NCBI GenBank assembly: GCA_901472505.1
Contig: LR590468.1
Span: 1,736,001-1,800,000, forward strand
DNA length: 64,000 nucleotides
Direction of reading: 5' to 3'
DNA from: Proteus vulgaris
GTDB taxonomy: Bacteria; Pseudomonadota; Gammaproteobacteria; Enterobacterales; Enterobacteriaceae
Shown: positions 16,455 to 26,309 of the stretch, piece after piece
How positions within the stretch are numbered: the first letter of the stretch is position 1
Layout: the number at the start of each line of letters is the position of its first letter
Made by a program: the position numbers and the translations under genes
Notes under the pieces: model-generated
Database searches by the model: none
What the model was told of the DNA's origin: nothing
The model's input: only the letters and a program-made list of their open reading frames with translations

Positions 16455-17705
16455 TTAGCGCCCTCCGATTTTGTATTGTGAAGCGGGCTCAAAGTTCACC
16501 AGTGGTTCAACCACATCAGCCACGGTTTGATGGGCAATTCGGCGCTCTTCAAAGTAATCGTGACGGTTGTAGATACCCTCAACACCTTTTAGCTTATGGT
16601 TAAGACAGCGTTCGGCTACGTTGCCTGCAATGCCCAAAGAGGCGGCAAGGCTGCGAAAGGTGCGGCGTAAATCGTGTACGGTGAAGTGTTCAAGTTTGCC
16701 CATTTTATTGGGAGGCTGCTTTTTGCGCCCAGGCTCGCGACCAAAGAGCTTAGAAATGGCACGGTTAAGCGTATCTGGCCCCATATGCGGACGATGGCTT
16801 GCTCGTCTGGCTGGGAAAACATAAGGCGAGCCACAAGCGCGGATTTGCAACTCGTTAAACCAAGCAATGGCTTGGCGCGGTAAAGGGATGCTGATTGGCA
16901 CGCCAGTTTTACTGCGTTCTTTGGGAAGATCCCACACGCCTGTGGTTAAATCCATTTCACGCCACATGGCTTCGCAAAGTTCGCTTTTGCGCACGCCCAA
17001 TACCAAAAACAGGCAGCAAGCGAGGTAGTTGTCGCGGCCAAAGCTATTGATATGGGTATGAAACACGCTAAAGGCGTAGTGAATTTCCTCTTTGTTGAGC
17101 ATCCTGTCTTTACTGGACTCCACGCCACCGGCATCGTCCACCGTGAAGGCTGCGGCTGGGTTGTTCAGCGTTAAGTCGAGCTTTATCGCATGTCGAAACA
17201 GCTGCTTCATGTACATCAAGGTATCGTTGGCAATGGTAGGGCGGTTACTTTCTCGAATGCGCTCTAATACTTCGCGCACATCGCGTGCGGTCACCTCAGA
17301 AATACACTTAATGCCAATGACTGGGCTTATCTCTTTGGTGTAAACCCGATACGGAATCTTGGGGTGCTTTAGTCGTCGACTCAGATCGGTTCGATACCAG
17401 TCATGGAACAGTTGATCCACGGTTTCAATGTCAGGTAACTCGATTTTCTGTTTTTCTAGAAGAGGATCTATACCGTCACGTACTTCTTTTCGAAAATAAG
17501 CAGCAGCAATTCTTGCGTCTGCCAATGACATTAAAGGAAATTGCCCCAAGGTTGCTTCTCGTCTTCCTTTGGCTGTGGTGTAGCGGATCATCCAGTAAGG
17601 CGAGCCCTGTTTGCGGACGCAAAAGTATAGCCCTTCACCATCTGAATATTTTTTTGGGTCGGCTTTGCTGTATGCAATAACCTGTTTTGCTGTGAGTTTT
17701 CCCAT
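16455..17705 (-). CDS. int: Tyrosine-type site-specific integrase, P4 family
   Basis: About 416 residues. The N-terminus (TAKQVIAYSKADPKKYSDGE, then GSPYWMIRYTTAKGRREATL) is the DUF4102 arm-binding domain. The catalytic domain shows the first Arg in VLGVRKSELCEA, the HxxR box in VHDLRRTF, a His in CLNHKL and the Tyr nucleophile in IYNRHDYFEERR. It catalyses insertion and excision of the island at the adjacent yicC end. The ATG at 17705 has GGAG five bases upstream; the longer frame to 17759 would run through arm-type repeats and is rejected. Its position next to the junction, reading away from it, is classic. Confidence 0.93.
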   Translation of the reverse strand: MGKLTAKQVIAYSKADPKKYSDGEGLYFCVRKQGSPYWMIRYTTAKGRREATLGQFPLMSLADARIAAAYFRKEVRDGIDPLLEKQKIELPDIETVDQLFHDWYRTDLSRRLKHPKIPYRVYTKEISPVIGIKCISEVTARDVREVLERIRESNRPTIANDTLMYMKQLFRHAIKLDLTLNNPAAAFTVDDAGGVESSKDRMLNKEEIHYAFSVFHTHINSFGRDNYLACCLFLVLGVRKSELCEAMWREMDLTTGVWDLPKERSKTGVPISIPLPRQAIAWFNELQIRACGSPYVFPARRASHRPHMGPDTLNRAISKLFGREPGRKKQPPNKMGKLEHFTVHDLRRTFRSLAASLGIAGNVAERCLNHKLKGVEGIYNRHDYFEERRIAHQTVADVVEPLVNFEPASQYKIGGR

Positions 17706-17749
17706 GTTTACTCCATAGTTGCTGAAATAATGGAGGGGGCAATAATGGC

Positions 17750-17903
17750 TGCCCACCACCGATTTGCTTATTGAATCAGCAGCTAACCTGTTTGTGGTGG
17801 CGAGTTAAATGCGAAAATTGGTCAACTTACTGCCCACCAATTTGCTCACCGCAAAACGCTTATTGAGCCAAAATGAGGGGGCTGCCCACCATTCTGCCCA
17901 CCA
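17750..17903. repeat. Four direct repeats TGCCCACCA beside int: likely integrase arm sites
   Basis: Exact copies of TGCCCACCA lie at 17750-17758, 17831-17839, 17883-17891 and 17895-17903, all in the same orientation, between int and the yicC junction. Tyrosine integrases of the lambda/P4 type bind short direct repeats flanking the crossover site with their N-terminal domain. Position and spacing fit that role and also the int promoter region. Confidence 0.6.
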
Positions 17904-17941
17904 CTAAACAGGTAGTTGGTAACGGACATCTGCAAACCGAT

Positions 17942-18013
17942 TTGGACGGGAAAAATAAAAAAGCCCTGTATTTACAAGCAAATAACAGGGCTTTTAAGAC
18001 ATTCTTGGACGGG
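17942..18013. other. Island/chromosome junction near the yicC 3' end
   Basis: TTGGACGGG occurs at 17942-17950 and again at 18005-18013, either side of the yicC terminator. Composition changes from island-like to AT-rich host-like near here. The crossover may lie in this interval or within the last codons of yicC, which keep the usual MREQIQNIE ending. The second att site is outside the window, so the exact core cannot be set. Confidence 0.4.
17955..17997 (-). terminator. Rho-independent terminator of yicC
   Basis: AAAAGCCCTGT (17959-17969) pairs with ACAGGGCTTTT (17985-17995). On the minus strand the stem is followed by TTTTTTATTTTT, so it ends yicC transcription. It can also act in the other direction. 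Confidence 0.8.
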
Positions 18014-18021
18014 TGAAAAAC

Positions 18022-18885
18022 CTATTCGATGTTTTGGATCTGCTCGCGCATTTGTTCAATTAAAACTTTTAATTCAATGGCTGAATTGGTGACTTCTGTA
18101 TTAATTGATTTTGATGCTAACGTATTCGATTCACGATTAAATTCTTGCATCATAAAATCAAGACGACGACCTACTGCTTCTTTTTTCACAAGAATTTTGC
18201 GTGTTTCTTTAACGTGAGCTTCTAATCTATCTAGCTCTTCAGCGACGTCTAAACGTTGCGCTAACATCACGAGTTCTTGTTCTAAACGATTATTGTCGAT
18301 TTGAACTTGAGCCTCTTCTAATTTGCTTGTTAAGCGCTCACGTTGCCAGAGTAATATTTCTGGCATTTGGGCTCTTACTTTCACTACTTCTGCACTAACC
18401 GCATCTAAACGTTGTTCGATAAGTGCTTTGAGTGATTGTCCTTCGGTTTCACGGCTAGCAATAAAAGCATCAATCGCTAAATCTAATTCGGCTAAAAGTT
18501 CAGTCCCAATCGCATCTAAATCTTGCTCTTGTGCTGAAATCACACCCGGCCAACGTAAAATATCAAAGGGGTTGATAGTCCCTTCATGGCTATGACTTTT
18601 TACCCAGTTGGCAGAAACAATCAGTTGTTTTGCCAGATTTTCATCAAGATTAAGTTCGCCTTGAAAGCGGGCATTAAGATCAAAGCGTAAGTTACATTCA
18701 ATTTTACCACGCGTTAAGCGATTACGTAGACGTTCACGAATAACAGGCTCTAAACTACGTAATTGCTCAGGCAAACGAATATAAGTTTCAAGGTAACGTT
18801 GGTTTACGGAACGCAGTTCCCATGCAGCGCTACCCCAGTCTTTTTTGATGTCTCGGCGGGCAAAAGCGGTCATGCTACGGATCAT
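18022..18885 (-). CDS. yicC: YicC family protein (endoribonuclease-type)
   Basis: This 287-residue protein matches enterobacterial YicC from MIRSMTAFARRD to MREQIQNIE, with the YicC_N region and the C-terminal DUF1732 helix (NTEVTNSAIELKVLIEQMRE). E. coli YicC has been described as an RNA endonuclease affecting small RNAs. It is divergent from rph, as in E. coli. The island lies immediately after its stop without breaking the reading frame. Confidence 0.95.
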   Translation of the reverse strand: MIRSMTAFARRDIKKDWGSAAWELRSVNQRYLETYIRLPEQLRSLEPVIRERLRNRLTRGKIECNLRFDLNARFQGELNLDENLAKQLIVSANWVKSHSHEGTINPFDILRWPGVISAQEQDLDAIGTELLAELDLAIDAFIASRETEGQSLKALIEQRLDAVSAEVVKVRAQMPEILLWQRERLTSKLEEAQVQIDNNRLEQELVMLAQRLDVAEELDRLEAHVKETRKILVKKEAVGRRLDFMMQEFNRESNTLASKSINTEVTNSAIELKVLIEQMREQIQNIE

Positions 18886-19010
18886 AATAGGGTCTCAATA
18901 GTGTAAAAGATGGTACGATTATAACCTTAGGCATCGATACAGGATAGGCATAAGCGATTTTAGGTCGTATAATGCGCCCCCAATATGTCAGAGAAAGCGG
19001 AGATAACACC

Positions 19011-19727
19011 ATGCGTCCAGCAGACAGACAAGCAAACCAAGTACGTCCTATTACCATCACTCGTCATTATACAAAACATGCTGAAGGTTCTGTATTAGTC
19101 GAGTTTGGTGATACTAAAGTCTTGTGTAACGCCACTGTGGAAGACGGTGTACCACGTTTTCTTAAGGGACAAGGGCAAGGTTGGGTAACCGCAGAATACG
19201 GTATGCTTCCTCGCGCAACCAATAGCCGTAATGCACGAGAAGCGGCTCGTGGTAAACAAACTGGCCGTACTATGGAAATCCAGCGTTTAATTGCACGCTC
19301 ATTACGTGCTGCGGTTGATTTAAAAGCATTGGGTGAATTTACCATTACTATTGATTGTGATGTTATTCAAGCTGATGGTGGTACTCGTACAGCTTCTATC
19401 TCTGGTGCTTGTGTGGCATTAGTTGATGCATTAAATAAAATGGTTGAAGAAGGTAAGCTGAAAAAAAGCCCGCTTAAATCAATGGTAGCTGCAGTCTCTG
19501 TGGGGATTGTTGATGGTGAACCATTATGCGATCTTGAATATGTTGAAGATTCCGCAGCAGAAACCGATATGAATGTGGTGATGATCGATGATGGTCGTAT
19601 GATTGAAGTTCAAGGTACGGCCGAAGGCGCGCCATTTAGTCATGAAGAATTGCTTGCTTTACTCGCCCTTGCGAAGGGGGGATTAGAGAAGATATTTGAA
19701 GCGCAAAAAGAGGCGCTTAAGCAATAG
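19011..19727 (+). CDS. rph: Ribonuclease PH
   Basis: A 238-residue phosphorolytic 3'-5' exoribonuclease that trims tRNA 3' ends. It is full-length from [13 protein letters not shown], with the conserved [30 protein letters not shown] and [14 protein letters not shown]. The ATG at 19011, after GGAG, matches the family N-terminus; a longer frame from 18972 adds unrelated residues. As in E. coli it precedes pyrE, and its translation can affect the pyrE attenuator. Unlike E. coli K-12, no frameshift is present. Confidence 0.96.
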   Translation: MRPADRQANQVRPITITRHYTKHAEGSVLVEFGDTKVLCNATVEDGVPRFLKGQGQGWVTAEYGMLPRATNSRNAREAARGKQTGRTMEIQRLIARSLRAAVDLKALGEFTITIDCDVIQADGGTRTASISGACVALVDALNKMVEEGKLKKSPLKSMVAAVSVGIVDGEPLCDLEYVEDSAAETDMNVVMIDDGRMIEVQGTAEGAPFSHEELLALLALAKGGLEKIFEAQKEALKQ

Positions 19728-19738
19728 ATTTTATATTT

Positions 19739-19765
19739 AAGGCGACTGAGAAGTCGCCTTTTTTA
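19739..19765 (+). terminator. rph-pyrE intercistronic attenuator
   Basis: AAGGCGACT (19739-19747) and AGTCGCCTT (19752-19760) form a stem with a GAGA loop followed by six T. In E. coli the equivalent terminator lowers pyrE expression when UTP is plentiful, through coupling with the end of rph translation. Here it lies 12 bases after the rph stop, which fits that mechanism. Confidence 0.85.
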
Positions 19766-19807
19766 TGCCTAAATTTTGTCATCAAGTAACGTAGAGAGGA
19801 GAAAAAA

Positions 19808-20452
19808 ATGAAAGCCTACCAACGCCGCTTTATCGAACTAGCATTAGCAAAAAATGTTTTGAAATTTGGTGAATTTACACTGAAATCAGGACGAGTGAGT
19901 CCTTACTTTTTTAATGCCGGTTTATTTAATACAGGGCGTGATTTGGCTTTACTGGGGCAATTTTATGCACAAACATTATTAGATAATAATGTACCTTGTG
20001 ATGTGTTGTTTGGGCCCGCTTATAAGGGGATCCCTATTGCAACCACAACGGCAGTCGCATTAATTGAACATCATGACATTGATATTCCTTATTGCTTTAA
20101 TCGCAAGGAGGCGAAAGATCATGGTGAAGGAGGAACATTAGTAGGAAGCCCATTAAAGGGTGATGTTGTCATTGTGGATGATGTTATCACAGCAGGTACT
20201 GCTATTCGGGAATCAATGGAAATTATTAAACAGCATGATGCAACGCTTTCGGCTGTGCTATTAAGCTTAGATAGACAAGAAAAAGGACGAGAAAAACTTT
20301 CTGCCATACAAGAGCTAAAACGTGATTATCAGTGCCAGGTGTATTCAATTATTACCTTAGATGATTTAATCAGCTATTTAAACGAGAGTGAGACGTTATC
20401 TGAACATTTACCTGCGGTTAAAGCTTATCGTGAGCGCTATGGCGTTAATTAA
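19808..20452 (+). CDS. pyrE: Orotate phosphoribosyltransferase
   Basis: This 214-residue enzyme joins orotate and PRPP to make OMP in pyrimidine synthesis. The PRPP-binding loop [16 protein letters not shown] is at residues ~119-134, and the catalytic flexible loop [11 protein letters not shown] is near 100. Length and both ends match the enterobacterial protein. It follows rph and its attenuator, with GAGAGGAG before the ATG. Confidence 0.96.
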   Translation: MKAYQRRFIELALAKNVLKFGEFTLKSGRVSPYFFNAGLFNTGRDLALLGQFYAQTLLDNNVPCDVLFGPAYKGIPIATTTAVALIEHHDIDIPYCFNRKEAKDHGEGGTLVGSPLKGDVVIVDDVITAGTAIRESMEIIKQHDATLSAVLLSLDRQEKGREKLSAIQELKRDYQCQVYSIITLDDLISYLNESETLSEHLPAVKAYRERYGVN

Positions 20453-20489
20453 TAAAGTCAAAATACGATAAATGAAAGGTTAATTCTAA

Positions 20490-20690
20490 ATAAAAAAAAG
20501 CCCTCGCCCAATAATGGGCGGGGTGAGTAGTACAATGAATCTTCTGTGATAATTACCACAGATGTTGAAATATAAAAGGACTTTTACAGCAGGGGCAAAG
20601 CGATTTGCTAATGCCACAATGTAGGAACTGCACGAATGCCATTCCGGATAAATATATTGAGGTACTTCTGTACCAGAGGATGCATGTTAA
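20490..20690 (-). ncRNA. Candidate small RNA or long slmA 3' tail
   Basis: The 306-base gap between pyrE and slmA has no ORF. Read on the minus strand, it holds a GGTAC-AGAA-GTACC hairpin (~20660-20673), a TCTGTG...CACAGA hairpin (~20541-20560) and a strong terminator. A TTGACA hexamer lies at 20722-20717, but no good -10 follows. This could be an independent small RNA or a structured 3' end of the slmA message. I recognise no known RNA family. Confidence 0.3.
20492..20523 (-). terminator. Strong terminator, minus strand, downstream of slmA
   Basis: CGCCCA (20505-20510) pairs with TGGGCG (20515-20520), and CCC/GGG extends the stem past one bulged base. In the minus-strand direction it is followed by eight T (20499-20492). 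It lies about 240 bases beyond the slmA stop. Confidence 0.75.
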
Positions 20691-20758
20691 CACAAATAAG
20701 AAAAAAACGGCATATTTGTCAATTTCAAATTCTTGAGTTAAATCACGAGTCCATCAAT

Positions 20759-21361
20759 TCATTGTAACTGTGCCAATATTAATGGCCAACGCGCTTCAAA
20801 TTCTTGGGTCGGGTGATAACGAAATTCAGTGCGTACAAAGCGCGCTAGCATGCCTTCACAAAAAGCGAGTAATTGTGAGGCGATCAAGGCTTCATCGTGT
20901 AAGAAAGTACTACCTTCACGAATTTTACGCTCTTTGATAACTTGTCGAAGTTGAACTTCAATGCGCTCATAAAGTTGATTTATACGACCTTGTAATCTAT
21001 CTTGCTCAAACATCAAAGCATGACCCGTTAAAATACGAGATAGGCCTGGATTTTTTTCAGCAAAACCGAGGATCAAGATAAGAATTAAGCGAATTCTTGC
21101 TATCGTTTCTTTCTCGTCTTTTAAGATCAAATTAATACGAGAGACTAAGCTGTCTTCGATAAACTCAATCAGGCTATCAAACATTTTGGTTTTACTTGGG
21201 AAATGTCGATAGAGTGCCGCTTCAGATACACCGACAGTGGCTGCAAGTTTTGCCGTTGTAATGCGTTGGCTACCATCACTTGACTCTAACATTTGAGCTA
21301 GTGATTGTAAGATTTCATCCCGTCTATTTCTTTTCTTTTTGGTTTCTTTTTTTTCTGCCAT
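20759..21361 (-). CDS. slmA: Nucleoid occlusion factor SlmA (TetR family)
   Basis: About 200 residues. The N-terminal helix-turn-helix includes [20 protein letters not shown] (residues ~35-55), followed by [19 protein letters not shown] and the dimer domain ([20 protein letters not shown]). SlmA binds chromosomal sites and blocks FtsZ rings over the nucleoid. The ATG at 21361 gives [19 protein letters not shown], as in relatives; the upstream extension to 21388 is not conserved. It follows dut on the same strand. Confidence 0.95.
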   Translation of the reverse strand: MAEKKETKKKRNRRDEILQSLAQMLESSDGSQRITTAKLAATVGVSEAALYRHFPSKTKMFDSLIEFIEDSLVSRINLILKDEKETIARIRLILILILGFAEKNPGLSRILTGHALMFEQDRLQGRINQLYERIEVQLRQVIKERKIREGSTFLHDEALIASQLLAFCEGMLARFVRTEFRYHPTQEFEARWPLILAQLQ

Positions 21362-21473
21362 GACTGATAAGGCCCCTGCTAAAAGCAAAACAAATCAGTA
21401 AACCTTTGCACTCAAATTTTCAGTGCAAAGGGAGTGATATCGTCATTGAAATAATTAATGCAAGACGTCGTTA

Positions 21474-21932
21474 TTATTGGCGGCCGGAATGACCAAAACC
21501 ACCACTACCGCGTTCCGTTGCGGTAAAATCTTCAACAATATTAAATTCAGCTTGAACAACGGGCACGATAATCATCTGAGCAATGCGCTCACCGGGTTCA
21601 ATAGTAAACGCTTTTTGGCCACGATTCCAAACTGATACCATCAGTTGGCCTTGATAGTCAGAATCAATCAATCCCACTAAATTACCTAATACAACACCGT
21701 GTTTATGGCCTAAGCCTGAACGAGGAAGCACCATTGCTGCTAAACCTTCATCGGCAATATGTACAGCAAGACCTGTCGGTAATAATTCAGTTTGCCCCGG
21801 TTCAAGGATCAATGGTGCATCAAGGCAAGCACGTAAATCTAAACCAGCAGAGCCTGTTGTGGCATAAGCAGGAAGTGGATATTCTTGACCAATACGAGCA
21901 TCAAGAATTTTAACATCAATTTTTTTCATCAT
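21474..21932 (-). CDS. dut: dUTP diphosphatase
   Basis: A 152-residue trimeric dUTPase that makes dUMP and keeps uracil out of DNA. All five motifs are seen: [36 protein letters not shown] and [12 protein letters not shown] at the C-terminus. Its start overlaps the end of coaBC by 17 bases, as in other enterics. A second Met follows the first and could be the real start. Confidence 0.96.
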   Translation of the reverse strand: MMKKIDVKILDARIGQEYPLPAYATTGSAGLDLRACLDAPLILEPGQTELLPTGLAVHIADEGLAAMVLPRSGLGHKHGVVLGNLVGLIDSDYQGQLMVSVWNRGQKAFTIEPGERIAQMIIVPVVQAEFNIVEDFTATERGSGGFGHSGRQ

Positions 21933-23127
21933 AGTGTTTGGCTATCTCATCAAGTAGGCGATGGCTAAGTTGTGCTTTACTACTGTGTGGTAAACGCGTT
22001 TCTCCATTAGCCCAAATAAGGTGTAATGCATTATTGTCACTGTTAAAGCCTTGATTTTCTAATGAAACATCATTGGCACAGATTAAATCGAGCTGTTTCT
22101 GTTCTCGTTTTTTGCGGGCATATTCTTCCACATTCTGGGTTTCGGCTGCAAATCCAACAACAAAAGGGCGGTGCTCAATCATTTTTCCAACACTGGCGAC
22201 AATGTCGGGGTTTTTTACCATAGTGATGGTGACTTCATCACCTTGTTTTTTTATTTTTTCAGTGGCGACAAGTTTAGCGCGATAATCTGCAACAGCCGCA
22301 CAACCAATAAAAATATCTTGTGAAGGCGCGAGCGTCATCACTTGTTCATACATTTCTTGTGCGCTTCCAACGTCAATACGTTTAACACAAACGGGTGTCG
22401 GTAATGTGACAGGGCCTGCGATAAGAGTGACATCAGCACCACGTAATGCAGCAGCTTGTGCAATTGCAAAGCCCATTTTTCCAGAGCTATGATTACTGAT
22501 AAAACGTACGGGATCTAATGCTTCACGCGTTGGTCCTGCTGTTATCGTGATCTTTTTACCTGCAAAGTCTTGTGGTTGTAAAGCAAGTTGTTTTTCAGCT
22601 AAAGAGACAAGCTCTAAAGGATCTAACATTCGCCCAGGCCCTACATCACCACAAGCTTGGCTACCAGAATCGGGTCCCCAAATTAAGTAGCCTCGTTGTT
22701 CTAAAGTAGATACATTTTCTTGTGTGATCGTGGCTCTATACATTTGTTGATTCATTGCTGGTGCAATAGCAATAGGGGCACTACTCGCTAAACAGAGAGT
22801 GGTGAGTAAATCATTTGCCATCCCGACGCGTAAACGAGCAATAAGATCAGCTGTCGCGGGTGCTAGCAGAATGAAGTCAGCCCATTTGCCTAATTCAATA
22901 TGTCCCATTGCTGCTTCTGCTGCGGGATCAAGTAGGTCATCTGCAACAGGAAAGCCAGAAACCGCTTGTAATGATAATGGTGTGACAAAAGCATGTGCCG
23001 CGGGTGTCATTACAACACGGACAATAGCACCTTTATCACGTAAACGGCGAACAAGTTCAGGTGCTTTATAGGCCGCAATACCACCACTAATACCAAGAAT
23101 AATCTTTTTGTTGTGAAGTGTAGTCAT
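21916..23127 (-). CDS. coaBC: Bifunctional phosphopantothenoylcysteine decarboxylase / phosphopantothenate-cysteine ligase
   Basis: About 403 residues covering two steps of coenzyme A synthesis. The N-terminal flavoprotein CoaC starts [20 protein letters not shown], with PAMNQQMY and the active-site Cys in [13 protein letters not shown] (residues ~150-165). CoaB follows, with [20 protein letters not shown] and [18 protein letters not shown]. The ATG at 23127 fits the family start; the longer frame to 23172 does not. Confidence 0.95.
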   Translation of the reverse strand: MTTLHNKKIILGISGGIAAYKAPELVRRLRDKGAIVRVVMTPAAHAFVTPLSLQAVSGFPVADDLLDPAAEAAMGHIELGKWADFILLAPATADLIARLRVGMANDLLTTLCLASSAPIAIAPAMNQQMYRATITQENVSTLEQRGYLIWGPDSGSQACGDVGPGRMLDPLELVSLAEKQLALQPQDFAGKKITITAGPTREALDPVRFISNHSSGKMGFAIAQAAALRGADVTLIAGPVTLPTPVCVKRIDVGSAQEMYEQVMTLAPSQDIFIGCAAVADYRAKLVATEKIKKQGDEVTITMVKNPDIVASVGKMIEHRPFVVGFAAETQNVEEYARKKREQKQLDLICANDVSLENQGFNSDNNALHLIWANGETRLPHSSKAQLSHRLLDEIAKHYDEKN

Positions 23128-23422
23128 GATGAAATGCCTAAGTACATAAATAATTGTCCGCAATTTTACCACAAGGTATCCGTGAATTCGGAATTCTATG
23201 TAACTTCATGTTTTATTGATTAAATTTTTGTGGGTTATCTCGCACAATTTTGGTTGGTGTCTTTTTCATACAATATAAGCAGTTTATAGTAAATGAACTG
23301 TATAAAACAACAGTTGTTTTATGATTGGCATTTTATGAAGAGTAATGAAAAATAATAATGTGATTAATATAAATAAAATCAATGACTAACTTTATAACCT
23401 TTACTCAATAAGGAGCCCAAGG

Positions 23423-24095
23423 ATGGAAAATCAATCGGTTAGTGAGCTTTTACCTAGAGAAAAATTGTTGCTTTATGGCGTGGGATCCCTCTCTGATATT
23501 GAGTTGCTTGCGCTTTTTTTACGTACAGGAACCTATGAAAAATCAGTATTAGAGTTGGCGGCTTTTTTACTAAAAGAGTGTGGTTCTCTGTATCATGTTC
23601 TAAATGCTGATTATGAAACGTTAGGGCGTTTTAAAGGTGTAGGGATCGGTAAATTTACCCAGCTACAAGCAATTAATGAAATGGCGCAACGCTTTTCCAC
23701 AACACAATTTATGTATAGAAATGTGCTATCTTCCTCTGAAGATACAAAGCATTACTTACAAAAATTACTGCATTGGCGAGACCGAGAAGTGTTTGTGGTG
23801 CTTTTTCTTGATAATCAAAATCAATTGATTGCTTTTGATGAAATGTTTAAAGGTACAATTAATCGAGTCGAAGTTCATCCTAGAGAAATTGTTCGCCAAT
23901 CAATAAAAAAAGAATGCAACATCTATTATTCTTGCTCATAATCACCCTTCTGGTATTTGTGAACCGAGCCTTGCCGATAAACAATTAACTGAAAAAATTT
24001 TTACAGCTTGTCAGTTAGTAGGCGTAAAAGTACTCGATCACCTTGTAATAGGGCATGATAACTGTGTTTCTTTTGCAGAGCGTGGTTGGTTGTAG
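23423..24095 (+). pseudogene. radC: RadC-type JAMM domain protein, frameshifted
   Basis: The 5' part reads as RadC up to [14 protein letters not shown], then changes frame at a run of seven A (23905-23911). With six A the frame continues [20 protein letters not shown], completing the JAMM motif HxH...S..D, and stops at 24095, giving a normal 223 residues. As given, the protein ends at 23941 without the metal site. RadC proteins have a helix-hairpin-helix region and a predicted metalloprotease fold; their role is unclear. It may be a true pseudogene or a homopolymer error. It lies between coaBC and rpmB, as in E. coli. Confidence 0.85.
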
Positions 24096-24138
24096 CAAAT
24101 ATTTTTGTAATTATTGTCAATCTTTATTTGTACGGGTC

Positions 24139-24167
24139 TTGAGCGTTGAGGCCATTGGGCGTATACT
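24139..24167 (+). promoter_or_regulatory. Probable sigma-70 promoter of rpmB-rpmG
   Basis: TTGAGC (24139-24144) and TATACT (24162-24167) are separated by 17 bases, a near-consensus promoter. Transcription from it would give a leader of about 170 bases before rpmB. Confidence 0.65.
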
Positions 24168-24201
24168 ACGCCACCTTTGAGGATCTTGGGTTTGGCGAGA
24201 A

Positions 24202-24275
24202 GAGCCTATCTCAGCAAGTTTTTTCTGAGGTGTTAACACAGTTTTTCAATCGTTAAAAGTTGCTGAGATGGGCTC
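24202..24275 (+). promoter_or_regulatory. Long hairpin in the rpmB leader
   Basis: GAGCCTATCTCAGCAA (24202-24217) is complementary to TTGCTGAGATGGGCTC (24260-24275), with one G-U pair across 16 positions and a 42-base loop. It lies wholly in the untranslated leader. Ribosomal protein operons often carry autoregulatory leader structures, so binding by L28 or L33 is possible. This is inference only. Confidence 0.5.
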
Positions 24276-24321
24276 CAAAGCCTGACGAGGCGGTCAAACC
24301 TGATACTAAAGCTCGAGCTGA

Positions 24322-24579
<258 letters not shown>

Positions 24580-24587
24580 GGAGCTGA

Positions 24588-24758
<171 letters not shown>

Positions 24759-24771
24759 TTTCAGTTTTCTT

Positions 24772-24801
24772 AAAAAACCCGACCTTTGTGTCGGGTTTTT
24801 T
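24772..24801 (+). terminator. Terminator of rpmB-rpmG
   Basis: CCCGAC (24778-24783) pairs with GTCGGG (24790-24795), flanked by six A before and six T after, so it can act on both strands. Confidence 0.85.
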
Positions 24802-24906
24802 GTTATATGAGGTTTGCTAAGTATAACAAAGTAAAGCTATTGTGATCTTCGTTTACTCTTTAGTTATACTATAGTTCTTTTGAATCATCAGGTGAATGGA
24901 TTGCGG

Positions 24907-26034
24907 ATGAGTAAGTCAGTGCTATCAATATTACATACAGAATCATCTTGTGGGTGGGGTGGTCAGGAAATTCGTATACTGACAGAAGCTCAAGGCATGA
25001 TCCGTAGAGGACATAAAGTTGCACTTGTGTGTTGTCCCACCTCTAAAATTGCTAAAGCCGCACCTGATTATGGTATTGAGGTTTTTACATTACCTGTTGA
25101 AAAAAAACGTGCCTCTGCATTAAAAGCACTTCGTCAATGGCTGAAATTACATCATCACCAATTTGATGTTATTAATACCCACAGTTCTACCGATGCATGG
25201 CTAGTGGCTGTTTCTTGTGCCACATTGCGCCATTCACCGGTTATTGTCCGTACTCGACATGTTTCTACCGATGTTTCTCGTTCACTGCCCACTCGCTGGC
25301 TTTATCTTTCATCTAGTGCTCATATTGTAACAACAGGTGAGAAATTACGTTATACATTGCATGAACATAATCGATTTCCATTGGAAAAGATGACATCCGT
25401 ACCTACTGGTATTGATTTACAACGTTTCTTTCCACAGGATAAACAGCATGCCAGAGAGAAAATAGGTATCCCTAATAAACCAACGTTAGGGATAGTGGCG
25501 ACTATGCGAGTATGGAAAGGACATAAATATTTAGTTGAAGCATGGAAATCGTTACACCAGCAGTTTCCCGATTGGCAATTAATTTTTGTCGGTGATGGAC
25601 CTCAGCGTAAAAATTTAGAGCCGATGGTTAAAAAGGCAGGATTAGCGCAAAGTATTTTCTTTTTAGGTAATCGTGATGATGTGCCTGATTGTTTAAATGC
25701 GATGGATTTATTTGCATTACCTTCTTTTGGTAACGAAGGTGTACCTCAAGGTATTATGCAAGCAATGGCCTGTGGTTTACCTGTTGTTTCTACAACAGTG
25801 GGTGCGATTAGTGAAGCTGTGATTGATAGTAAAACGGGTTTTACTTTGCCTCCTCAGGAACAAGAGATACTGACGAGTTATTTAGCTAAATTAATGGGTT
25901 CAGAACAATTACGTGAGCAGATGGGGAAAGCTGCGCTTGAACATGCTGTTTTACGATTTGGCTTAGATAATATGCTAGATAAAATGGAAAAGATCTTTAT
26001 TCAGGCAATTAATGATAAAAATAAATCAGTATGA
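24907..26034 (+). CDS. LPS core glycosyltransferase, GT4 family
   Basis: About 375 residues with a GT-B fold. The N-terminal half starts SVLSILHTESSCGWGGQEIR. The C-terminal half contains GIVATMRVWKGHKYLVEAW, LPSFGNEGVPQGIMQAMACG (the acidic EX7E-like donor site region) and GLPVVSTTVGAISE. It is the first gene of the core locus after rpmG, and likely adds an outer-core sugar. Donor and acceptor cannot be read from sequence. The ATG at 24907 is preferred over the TTG at 24880. Confidence 0.8.
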   Translation: MSKSVLSILHTESSCGWGGQEIRILTEAQGMIRRGHKVALVCCPTSKIAKAAPDYGIEVFTLPVEKKRASALKALRQWLKLHHHQFDVINTHSSTDAWLVAVSCATLRHSPVIVRTRHVSTDVSRSLPTRWLYLSSSAHIVTTGEKLRYTLHEHNRFPLEKMTSVPTGIDLQRFFPQDKQHAREKIGIPNKPTLGIVATMRVWKGHKYLVEAWKSLHQQFPDWQLIFVGDGPQRKNLEPMVKKAGLAQSIFFLGNRDDVPDCLNAMDLFALPSFGNEGVPQGIMQAMACGLPVVSTTVGAISEAVIDSKTGFTLPPQEQEILTSYLAKLMGSEQLREQMGKAALEHAVLRFGLDNMLDKMEKIFIQAINDKNKSV

Positions 26035-26076
26035 TTAATGTTGATAATAAAGTTAAGAAACGATTATTTCTACTTG

Positions 26077-26206
26077 TCATACTTGAAGTGATAGCGTTGC
26101 CGACTACGTTTATTCGCGCAAGTCATATACTTATGTCTGCGCCCAGATCTTTTTAAGGAATAGATCCACATGTTGCCGAGCTACACCTTGAATTGATTTA
26201 AAGTAT
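26077..26206. repeat. Possible MITE-like intergenic palindrome
   Basis: The 275-base gap between two core genes contains terminal segments ATACTTGAAGTGATAG and ACCTTGAATTGATTTAAAGTAT-like sequence that are imperfect inverted copies, with GTTGCCGA repeated internally (26096-26103 and 26172-26179). This resembles short non-coding repeats spread in Morganellaceae genomes, but no second copy was found in the window. Confidence 0.3.
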
Positions 26207-26309
26207 CTATTATCAACTGAGTGTATTCATTCCATTGATGAATATTTGTAATACTTTTTAGTGTATAGTCTGAGAAGTAAAGGTATCATTTAAGCTAAAT
26301 AAAAAGCAT

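Noticed and set aside
17706..17759. N-terminal extension of the integrase
   Set aside because: Runs through an arm-type repeat and the ribosome site; the family start is MGKLTAKQ at 17705.
17942..18100. tRNA gene as integration target
   Set aside because: No tRNA-like cloverleaf near the integrase; the junction is at yicC.
23900..23915. Phase variation of radC through A7
   Set aside because: Possible but less likely than an artefact, given three similar cases in the window and no known benefit.
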